From an uncultured Oribacterium sp. (GTDB lineage Bacteria > Bacillota > Clostridia > Lachnospirales > Lachnospiraceae), in contig CALAOB010000126.1 in the NCBI GenBank assembly GCA_937927445.1, positions 1-32,881 of the forward strand: 32,881 nucleotides of DNA. The letters run 5' to 3'. The translations under genes were made by a program, and so were the position numbers. The notes under the pieces are model-generated. The model saw only the letters and a list, made by a program, of their open reading frames with translations, made no database searches and was not told the DNA's origin. Shown piece by piece: positions 15,332 through 21,726 of this stretch; the stretch's first letter is position 1; every line of letters starts with the position of its first letter.

Positions 15332-15406
15332 ATGATGAAAAAAAGAAGCAGCAGAATGGACGGCCCTTATCCCATCCCGAATCTGCATCTGAAAGCGGAG
15401 GTCTGA
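15332..15406 (+). CDS. Possible 24-residue coupling ORF between regulator and kinase
   Basis: A short frame begins with ATG directly after the response-regulator stop (TGA-ATG-ATG), with GGAGGG eight bases before it. It encodes a peptide starting MMKKRSSRMDG and ends with TGA four bases before the kinase ATG; the kinase ribosome site GGAGG lies within its last codons. It may be a real small gene, or only a device that carries ribosomes from regulator to kinase. No homology recognised. Confidence 0.3.
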   Translation: MMKKRSSRMDGPYPIPNLHLKAEV

Positions 15407-15409
15407 GCC

Positions 15410-16819
15410 ATGGACATGATTCGTAAGCTCCGCGCCCGCTTCGTGACGATCATGATGGTCATCGTCTGCACGATGCTGATCATCATCTTCGGACTCGTCG
15501 TGCACAGGACCCACTCCCGTATCCGGGAGGACGGCCTCCGCATGATGGAAAACGCCGCGTATGCCCCGATGGGCACCCTCTATGACCGCAATCCGAAGCG
15601 GAAGGACGAAAACAAGACGATGAACATACTGCTTCCATTCTTCCGTGTACTGATCGACGCGGATGGGAAGATCGTCGACATGGATGGCGACTACTATGAT
15701 TTGACGCAGGAAGGCTCGGAAGCCGTCCTTGAGGAGCTCGTCAGCGCGGCGACCGCCAGTGAAGAAAAAGTCGGCGACCTCCGCGACTATAATCTCCGCT
15801 ACTATCGAAGCGGCGCGAGGAAGTGGTCTTACGGAAAAACGCCGGACAGAAATCCGGTGCCGGAGACGGCGCCGGCCGCCGAAGCGACCTCGTCTGCCGG
15901 TGAAGACGCCCCTGCAGACAGCGCCGGCGGAGCGGAAGTTCACGTGTCGGACAGACCGGCGGAGGCCGCACCTGCGTCCACGGATGGCCAGATCATCATC
16001 TTCATGGATATCTCCTCCGAGATCGCGACGATGCGAAACCTCTACCGGACCTGCATCATCATCGGACTCGGCAGCTTCGCGAGCTTCCTCGTCATCAGCA
16101 TCTTCTTCGCGCGCTGGGCGGTACGCCCGGTCGAGGAAGCCTGGGCACAACAGCGGCAGTTCGTTTCCGACGCCTCCCATGAGCTGAAGACCCCGCTCAC
16201 CGTCATTCTGACCGATGCGGAGATGCTGAAATCTCCGCGTTTCGATGAAGCGCATAAGGCGCAGTTCGTCGACAATATCCTCACGATGTCGAACCAGATG
16301 CGTGGCCTCGTGGAGAGCCTCCTGCAGCTCGCCCGTGTCGACAACGGTGCCATCCAGAAGATGCCGCTACAAAACATCGACCTGTCGGGCCTCGTTTCTG
16401 ACGAGCTGCTCACCTTCGACGCCCTCTTCTTCGAAAAGGGCCTGACGCTCGCCGAGGACATCACCGACGGTATCACGGTCCACGGCTCGCCACAGCACCT
16501 GAAGCAGGTCGTCGAGATCCTTCTCGACAACGCGCAGAAATACTCGGCCCCGCACGGCACGGTCCAGGTGACGCTCCAGAAAAGCGGCGCGCACCACTGC
16601 CTGCTGAGCGTCGCGGATCCAGGGGACGCGATCAGCCCGGAGGATCTGAAGAAGATCTTCCAGCGCTTCTATCGCATCGACGAAGCCCGTGCGATGAACC
16701 ACAGCTACGGCCTCGGCCTCTCGATCGCCGACAACATCGTGAAGGCACATAAAGGCCGCATCTGGGCCGAATCCGAAGGCGGTATCAACACCTTCCGCGT
16801 CGAGCTCCCGATGGCCTGA
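15410..16819 (+). CDS. Sensor histidine kinase
   Basis: Membrane sensor of 469 residues paired with the response regulator. TM1 is about residues 10-31, TM2 about 213-235, enclosing an extracytoplasmic sensor region. Within it, residues about 146-192 are strongly Ala/Pro/Glu-rich and low in complexity. The cytoplasmic part has the H-box VSDASHELKTPLTVI with His257, the N-box LLDNAQKYS, G1 VADPGDAIS and G2 YGLGLSIA. No full HAMP domain is evident: only about 10 residues separate TM2 from the dimerisation helix. ATG 15410 has GGAGG eight bases before it. A bidirectional terminator follows six bases after the stop. Confidence 0.95.
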   Translation: MDMIRKLRARFVTIMMVIVCTMLIIIFGLVVHRTHSRIREDGLRMMENAAYAPMGTLYDRNPKRKDENKTMNILLPFFRVLIDADGKIVDMDGDYYDLTQEGSEAVLEELVSAATASEEKVGDLRDYNLRYYRSGARKWSYGKTPDRNPVPETAPAAEATSSAGEDAPADSAGGAEVHVSDRPAEAAPASTDGQIIIFMDISSEIATMRNLYRTCIIIGLGSFASFLVISIFFARWAVRPVEEAWAQQRQFVSDASHELKTPLTVILTDAEMLKSPRFDEAHKAQFVDNILTMSNQMRGLVESLLQLARVDNGAIQKMPLQNIDLSGLVSDELLTFDALFFEKGLTLAEDITDGITVHGSPQHLKQVVEILLDNAQKYSAPHGTVQVTLQKSGAHHCLLSVADPGDAISPEDLKKIFQRFYRIDEARAMNHSYGLGLSIADNIVKAHKGRIWAESEGGINTFRVELPMA

Positions 16820-16824
16820 TAGAA

Positions 16825-16870
16825 AGAACCTCCGGCGACCAGCCTTTTAGGGGCTGCCGCCGGAGGTTCT
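16825..16870. terminator. Bidirectional terminator between kinase and asparaginase genes
   Basis: Perfect 13-base outer arms AGAACCTCCGGCG and its complement enclose a second CAGCC/GGCTG stem. T-rich stretches follow on both strands. It serves the convergent genes ending at 16819 and 16877. Confidence 0.9.
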
Positions 16871-16876
16871 GTTTCT

Positions 16877-17890
16877 TCAGGATTCTTCGAACGCGCAGAG
16901 GATATCGTTGTTGATCGGCGTGTAGAAGCCCTTCCGGATCTGTGCGTAATCCTTCGGATAGCGCGCCATCAGGTACATAAGCTTCGTGATCGTCGCCTCG
17001 AGGGTCATATCGTAGGCCTCGATGAGATTAAAATCCTTCTTCACCTTCTGGCCGACCTGGTAGATCTCCATGTTGGAGCCCTCGTTTACGACCTGCGTCG
17101 CCATCACGATGAACTTCCCCTTCGCCGCCCACTTCTCCATCTCGGCATAGAACTTGTCGAGGAGCTGATCCGGGATACCGCCGACACCGAAGGACTCGAT
17201 GACGATGCAGTCATAATTATCGAAGAGGTACGCCAGCAGCTCCGGACGTGAGCCCGGAATCAGTTTCATGATGCAGATCGCATCCGACACCGTCTCCTGA
17301 AACTCGACCGGCTTCCGGATCGGCTCATACGGAATATAGCGGATGATATGCCCATCCTGAATCCGCGCCAGCACCGGAAAATTCACACTGTGAAACGCGT
17401 TAAACGAACGCGCCATCATCTTCTTCGCCCGCGTACCGGCGATGACATTGCCGTCGAACACGAGTGACACGTTCTGAGAGTAGCTGTCGCAGGCATAGAC
17501 GATACTGTCCCGCAGATTATCCTTCGCGTCGGTGCCGTCGATGTTGATCGGCTTCTGAGAGCCCGTGATCACGATCGGCTTCCGCGCATTCTGAATCATA
17601 TAGCTGAGTGCCGCCGAGCTGTAGGCCATGGTATCCGTGCCGTGCGTGATGACGAAGCCATCATAGCGGTCGTAGTTTTCATTGACCGCATGCACGATCT
17701 GTCCCCAGACCTCTGGTGCCATATTGGTCGAGTCAATGTTGCAGACCTGGAGCACATCCACGTCGCAGAAGCGCTTCACCTCCGGCACGTAGCTCAGCAG
17801 CTCCTCTGCCGTCAACGCCGGCTTCAGGCCGTCCTCTGTCTTCACCGAGGCGATCGTGCCACCGGTACATAAAAGCAGTATCTTCTTCAC
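16877..17890 (-). CDS. ansA: Type I L-asparaginase
   Basis: Cytosolic enzyme that hydrolyses asparagine to aspartate and ammonia. The 337 residues show both catalytic motifs: TGGTIAS (residues 9-15, nucleophile Thr12) and HGTDTM (83-88), plus a Lys in GSQKP. Length and the C-terminal domain fit the AnsA type I group. The start is GTG at 17888-17890, within the nudC stop as GTGA, with AAAGGAA about seven bases before; translation is thus coupled to nudC. Last gene of the MATE-nudC-ansA unit before the terminator at 16825-16870. Confidence 0.94.
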   Translation of the reverse strand: MKKILLLCTGGTIASVKTEDGLKPALTAEELLSYVPEVKRFCDVDVLQVCNIDSTNMAPEVWGQIVHAVNENYDRYDGFVITHGTDTMAYSSAALSYMIQNARKPIVITGSQKPINIDGTDAKDNLRDSIVYACDSYSQNVSLVFDGNVIAGTRAKKMMARSFNAFHSVNFPVLARIQDGHIIRYIPYEPIRKPVEFQETVSDAICIMKLIPGSRPELLAYLFDNYDCIVIESFGVGGIPDQLLDKFYAEMEKWAAKGKFIVMATQVVNEGSNMEIYQVGQKVKKDFNLIEAYDMTLEATITKLMYLMARYPKDYAQIRKGFYTPINNDILCAFEES

Positions 17891-18753
17891 GCTCTTGGTT
17901 CCTTTCCTTCCTTAAAGAGACACATCATCTCGTTTGTCAGACTGAAATCATCCGGCTGCAGGACGATGTCCTCCCGCTTAAACCAGGAGGCCAGCTTCAG
18001 CTCGCTCTGATCCATCGTGATCGTCGGATCGCCATCCACATCACAGAAAAAGCCCATCAGGATATCATCGACGATGCCCCACGGCTGTGACTTATAGTAG
18101 CGGATGTTCTTCACCTTCAAGCCGACCTCTTCCATCACCTCCCGCTGCACGGTTTCCTCGAGGGTCTCCCCGATCTCCGTAAAGCCGGCGACGAGCGCGT
18201 AGTGCGCGAAGCCGCGTGCATACTTCGTAAGGATGATCTCATCGCCATGGGTGATGCCGACGATCACGGCCGGTACGATACGCGGATAGATGATGCGTCC
18301 GCACTCCGGGCAACGGATCGCACGCTCGATCTTTCCGAGCTTCGTCCGGGAACCGCAGCTGCCACAGAAACGGTTCTGATGATACCAGTTGCTGAGCTGC
18401 AGTGCCGTGCTGTTGATGAACTGGCGCCACTTCGGACCGGCCAGGGACTCGCGCAGATCATGCAGGGTCGCCCGTGTATAACCCGGAAGGCTCAGCTCGA
18501 CCTCTGGCAGGAGGAAGTAATCATCCTCGTCCACCGTGAACAGATAGATCAGATGACTCGCCTCGACCGGGATGTTTCCCTGCGCCTGCACCTCCTGAAA
18601 GGTTGGGAAGGTGAAGCTCGTCGTATCCAGCATACGCAGTAAGACGGCATCCCGGCGTGCACCGGCGAAGTTTAGTACGAAGCTCTCCGGCTTCGCCGTC
18701 TTCGATGGATCGTAGTGGTTGATCAGCTTATGTGGGTAAATATCCTGAATCAT
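17887..18753 (-). CDS. nudC: NAD(+) diphosphatase / decapping-type Nudix hydrolase NudC
   Basis: Hydrolyses NAD(H) to NMN(H) and AMP, and in known relatives removes NAD caps from RNA. The 288 residues include the zinc ribbon with Cys130, Cys133, Cys148 and Cys151, the full Nudix box G-x5-E-x7-REVxEEVGL (residues 190-212), and the NudC-specific SQPWG (222-226). The N-terminal 100 residues are the divergent substrate-binding domain. ATG 18751-18753 has GGAGG six bases before it. The gap to the MATE gene is 97 bases with no clear terminator, so the three genes may be cotranscribed; no good promoter was found in that gap. Confidence 0.95.
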   Translation of the reverse strand: MIQDIYPHKLINHYDPSKTAKPESFVLNFAGARRDAVLLRMLDTTSFTFPTFQEVQAQGNIPVEASHLIYLFTVDEDDYFLLPEVELSLPGYTRATLHDLRESLAGPKWRQFINSTALQLSNWYHQNRFCGSCGSRTKLGKIERAIRCPECGRIIYPRIVPAVIVGITHGDEIILTKYARGFAHYALVAGFTEIGETLEETVQREVMEEVGLKVKNIRYYKSQPWGIVDDILMGFFCDVDGDPTITMDQSELKLASWFKREDIVLQPDDFSLTNEMMCLFKEGKEPRA

Positions 18754-18850
18754 AGGACTCCTCCAAATATATGCATAGTATAGAGATGACGAGATACGAA
18801 TCGCATCCCAGCGCTCAGCAGGGCAATGCTTCTGCCGACATCCGGTGGCC

Positions 18851-20272
18851 TCACGCCTGGCTGTGTTCTTCTGCCGGGTGCTCGATCACCGAATGTGACA
18901 GCCACTTCCCGCTCATGAAACGATACAGGAAGAAGGCACCACGTACACACCAGTCGCTCGCCATACCGATCCAGACGGCGATCGGCCCCATCCCGCATAC
19001 ACGGATGAGATAGGTCACCATCGCGACTCTCGTGATCCACATGGACAGCGAAGATACGATCATCGTAAATCGTACATCACCTGCGGCGCGTAGTCCATAG
19101 GAAGGGAGAAAACTCGGTACCCAGATGAAGATTTTCGAGATCGTGATGAAGATGACCATATCGTAGCAGATCTTCGCGGCCGCCGGCTCCATCCCGGCGA
19201 GCCACATCACCGGCTTGCAGGCGACGAAGGTGATGGCACAGGAGAGGATGATGATCCAGTTCGAGATATCCATGAGGTGGACGATGTAGTACTTCGCCTC
19301 CTCCTTCCGCCCGGCACCGAGTGTCTGCCCCACCATCGTCATGAGGCCGATGCCGACCGCGAGTCCGCCGATCCCGTTGATGTTCTCGAAGATGATGGCC
19401 ATGGCCTGTGCCGCGATGGCGGTCGTGCCGAGGGTCGATACCGAGGACTGGATGGCGAGCTTACCGAACTGGAACATGCTGTTCTCGATACCAGACGGGA
19501 TACCGATGGCGAGGATACGCGCGATCATATCGAAATCCGGTCGGATCCGGTAATCCCGCATCACGATGACCTGCTTCGGCTTCCGCAGGAACACGAAGAG
19601 GATGATCGCCGCCAGGATACGGCTCAGCAGGGTCGAGAACGCTGCACCGGCGACACCCCAGCCGAAGCCGAAGATGAAGATGGCGTTTCCGATGATGTTC
19701 ATCACGTTCGAAATCACCGAAACCCTCATCGGGAAGCGGCTGTTTCCACCGGCACGGTAAAAGGCGGCACCGATCTGATAGAGTCCGAGGAACGGGAAGG
19801 AGGCTGCGGTAAAGCGGAAGTAGGTTTCCGCCGCGGATAGCACCGCCGGCTCCACGCTGCCGAATACGAGACGGAGGAGCTGACCGTTCAGGGCCTCCGC
19901 GAAGAGCGTAATGACGATGGCGATCGATGTCATCGATAACACGACCTGACGGGCAGCTGCATTGGCCTTCTTCGGATCCCCGCTGCCGATGTACTGCGAG
20001 CAGAGAATCGTGCCGCCGGTCGCCATCGCGGAAAAGAGCTGGATGATGAGGTTGTTGATGGCATCCGTGAGGGAAACGGCTGAGATCGCGGCACTGCCGA
20101 TTCGGGTGACCATCATGGAATCCGCCATGCCCATGAAGCTCGCGAGCAGATTCTCAACCATCAGCGGGATCAGCAGCTTCCAGATCGCCGATCGATCGAA
20201 CATCATGTGGTCCCAGTCGATCTGTGCTGCATCATAGACACGGTTTTTCAGTTTCAGTAATTTATAGTACAT
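18851..20272 (-). CDS. MATE-family multidrug/metabolite exporter
   Basis: Cation-coupled exporter in the cytoplasmic membrane, 473 residues and about 12 helices in two homologous halves. Family features are the opening LLIPLMVENLLASFMGMADSMMV region (about residues 33-55), QYIGSGDPKKAN in the first half and TLGAGRKEEAKYY in the second. The frame also has an ATG at 20282-20284, but it has almost no spacing from its possible ribosome site; the ATG at 20270-20272 has GAGG six bases before it and is preferred. It is headed by a promoter overlapped by a cre-type operator, with a LacI-family gene next upstream, so repression by that regulator or by CcpA is likely. The substrate is unknown. Confidence 0.93.
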   Translation of the reverse strand: MYYKLLKLKNRVYDAAQIDWDHMMFDRSAIWKLLIPLMVENLLASFMGMADSMMVTRIGSAAISAVSLTDAINNLIIQLFSAMATGGTILCSQYIGSGDPKKANAAARQVVLSMTSIAIVITLFAEALNGQLLRLVFGSVEPAVLSAAETYFRFTAASFPFLGLYQIGAAFYRAGGNSRFPMRVSVISNVMNIIGNAIFIFGFGWGVAGAAFSTLLSRILAAIILFVFLRKPKQVIVMRDYRIRPDFDMIARILAIGIPSGIENSMFQFGKLAIQSSVSTLGTTAIAAQAMAIIFENINGIGGLAVGIGLMTMVGQTLGAGRKEEAKYYIVHLMDISNWIIILSCAITFVACKPVMWLAGMEPAAAKICYDMVIFITISKIFIWVPSFLPSYGLRAAGDVRFTMIVSSLSMWITRVAMVTYLIRVCGMGPIAVWIGMASDWCVRGAFFLYRFMSGKWLSHSVIEHPAEEHSQA

Positions 20273-20288
20273 GGCCTGCCTCATTCCC

Positions 20289-20302
20289 TGTAAGCGTTTT
20301 CA
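20289..20302 (-). promoter_or_regulatory. Perfect cre-type LacI-family operator before the MATE gene
   Basis: On the minus strand TGAAAACGCTTACA fits every fixed position of the cre consensus TGWNANCGNTNWCA. It lies 9 bases after the -10 box (20311-20316), over or just after the start of transcription, a classic roadblock position. Candidate binders are CcpA or the LacI-family protein encoded next door. Confidence 0.7.
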
Positions 20303-20310
20303 ATCACTCC

Positions 20311-20339
20311 ATTATAGCGGATTCGGACGCGTATTTCCA
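20311..20339 (-). promoter_or_regulatory. Predicted promoter of the MATE-nudC-ansA unit
   Basis: Consensus TATAAT (20311-20316) with a weak TGGAAA (20334-20339) 17 bases upstream on the minus strand. Confidence 0.6.
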
Positions 20340-20345
20340 TAATAG

Positions 20346-20384
20346 AAAACCGCCCGGCGCACCACAAAGTGCCGGGCGGTTTTT
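20346..20384. terminator. Bidirectional hairpin terminator downstream of the LacI gene
   Basis: AAAACCGCCCGGC and its complement form a 13-base perfect stem around a short loop, with T-runs on both strands (TTTTT on plus, TTTT then CTATT on minus). Confidence 0.88.
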
Positions 20385-20530
20385 ATATGCGGCAGTGTCC
20401 TGGCTGCTTATACCTGACAGCTGCCATCACGAGCGGAAACGTAGCTAGTGCTTCCACCCGCATAGCTAAAGGTTCTGTAGGTTGGAGAGAAAGGGAATCC
20501 CACTGTGAGGGGGTCACAGTGTTGATTCAC
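20385..20530 (+). mobile_element. Possible relic of an IS200/IS605-type right end
   Basis: A 130-150 base structured stretch with no gene of its own. It holds a GGCAG-TGTC/GACA-CTGCC stem (20392-20427), a TAGCTA repeat pair around CTTCCACCCGC, and at its right end GGGAATCC, then CACTGTGA/TCACAGTG (20501-20521) and TTGATTCAC. A terminal hairpin followed by TTCAC-like sequence after a GGAATCC segment resembles the tnpB 3'/omega-RNA end of IS200/IS605 elements as I remember them. No transposase frame remains, and the left boundary is not visible. It could instead be an unrelated structured RNA. Confidence 0.3.
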
Positions 20531-21524
20531 TCCAATGTACAGAGCACTTAAGCGTCTGATGAGACTTCTCCTCATATTTCTCCTCGATCTGATCGATGAG
20601 GATTTCGGCGGCCTTCTGTCCCTCCTCGTAGGCAGGCTGGACGATGGTCGTGATTCTCGGGCTGGAGAAGGAAGCCCACTCAGTATTATCGAAACCGATG
20701 ATGCCGAGCTTCTGCGGAATCAGATCACGGAGTGGCTGTAATGCATCACAGACCTCCGGAAGTGCCCAGCAGTTCGGAACATACACCAGGGTTGCTTCGG
20801 TATCCTTCAGATTTCTCTGCACGAAGGAGAGAATCTCTGCATGGTTGATTTCACCGTCTCGGATCTCCAGGCTCTGGAAGCTGAGACCGCTCTCCGTGAT
20901 ACAGTCGATGAAGCCGGAGGAACGCTCGATACGTGTACTCAGTTTCGACGGATCGGCACCGATCATCAGGAAGTTCTGATAACCGCGCGCGATGAGCTCC
21001 TGCATCGCCTTATGGGTCGCCGTATAGTTATCGGTCTTCACCCAGAAGGAGGCATCCTCGTATACCTTACTGTCGAAGTAGACAAACGGCTTCCGGAGAT
21101 CGGTGATCAGCTTCGAGGTCTCATGAAAGCCCGGGGTCGGCTGGATGATGAAGCCATCCGCGCCGAGGGTCAGCATACGGTTTACGTAGCTCGACTCCTG
21201 CTTCGGGTCATAGCCTGAATTTCCGATCAGCGTCTGGTAGCCATGCTTTCGTGCGGTATCCTCGATGCCCTTCACGATTTTATTCGAGAAGGTGTTCGTG
21301 ATATCACCGATGATGACACCGATGAGGTTCGTTTTCTTCTGGTTCAGTGTACGGGCGGCAACATTCGGACGGTAGTTGGTCCGGAGGATGATCTCCTGAA
21401 TCTTCGTGCGGGTTTCCTCGGACATCTTCTCGGTTTTTCCGTTCAGATAGAACGAAACCGTCGTCTTCGAAACCCCAGCCATCTCGGCGATGTCCTTAAT
21501 GGTTATTTTTCCATCACGTCCCAT
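20514..21524 (-). CDS. LacI-family transcriptional regulator
   Basis: Sugar- or metabolite-responsive repressor of 336 residues. The N-terminal helix-turn-helix and hinge read TIKDIAEMAGVSKTTVSFYLN (residues 8-28, one Ile before), then YRPNVAARTLNQKKTNLIGVI; the rest is a periplasmic-binding-protein-like effector domain (GADGFIIQPTP, FVYFDSK, IIGFDNTEW, TTIVQPAYEEG). Effector unknown. ATG 21522-21524 follows GGGGGAAG. It has its own promoter (21580-21607) with a palindrome-like site downstream, suggesting autoregulation. Its stop codon lies inside the hairpin at 20501-20521, so the last few residues may come from inserted DNA. The next gene downstream, the MATE exporter, has a LacI-type operator. 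Confidence 0.95.
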   Translation of the reverse strand: MGRDGKITIKDIAEMAGVSKTTVSFYLNGKTEKMSEETRTKIQEIILRTNYRPNVAARTLNQKKTNLIGVIIGDITNTFSNKIVKGIEDTARKHGYQTLIGNSGYDPKQESSYVNRMLTLGADGFIIQPTPGFHETSKLITDLRKPFVYFDSKVYEDASFWVKTDNYTATHKAMQELIARGYQNFLMIGADPSKLSTRIERSSGFIDCITESGLSFQSLEIRDGEINHAEILSFVQRNLKDTEATLVYVPNCWALPEVCDALQPLRDLIPQKLGIIGFDNTEWASFSSPRITTIVQPAYEEGQKAAEILIDQIEEKYEEKSHQTLKCSVHWSESTL

Positions 21525-21554
21525 CGTCTTCCCCCATTCGACATGCTGCTACAG

Positions 21555-21567
21555 TTAACTGGTTTAA
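21555..21567. promoter_or_regulatory. Candidate autoregulatory operator of the LacI-family gene
   Basis: TTAACTGGTTTAA has AAC/GTT arms around a central TG and flanking TTAA, the layout of LacI-family sites. It lies 13 bases after the -10 box of the regulator promoter on the minus strand. Confidence 0.4.
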
Positions 21568-21579
21568 TCAACTTATTTC

Positions 21580-21607
21580 ATTTTACTAGTATTTTAACGA
21601 AAGTCAA
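21580..21607 (-). promoter_or_regulatory. Predicted promoter of the LacI-family gene
   Basis: TTGACT (21602-21607) and TAAAAT (21580-21585) with a 16-base spacer on the minus strand, 55 bases before the ATG. Confidence 0.65.
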
Positions 21608-21655
21608 TAAAGCAATCAAGCCCCTGATGCGCTTTTCTCGCGTAGAATTCCAGGG

Positions 21656-21690
21656 TTGGCATTGTACTGAACCTGCAAATAAAATACAAT
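21656..21690 (+). promoter_or_regulatory. Predicted promoter of the FHA-ABC gene
   Basis: Two overlapping fits on the plus strand: TTGTAC (21662-21667) with TACAAT (21685-21690), spacer 17; or TTGGCA (21656-21661) with TAAAAT (21680-21685), spacer 18. Confidence 0.55.
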
Positions 21691-21726
21691 AAAGGGAAGA
21701 ATGGACGAAATGTCCGGGAGGCAGCT

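Noticed and set aside
20369..20551. Plus-strand frame across the hairpin region as a tnpB fragment
   Set aside because: The 60-residue product shows no zinc ribbon or RuvC motif, so a coding remnant cannot be supported, even if the DNA resembles an element end.
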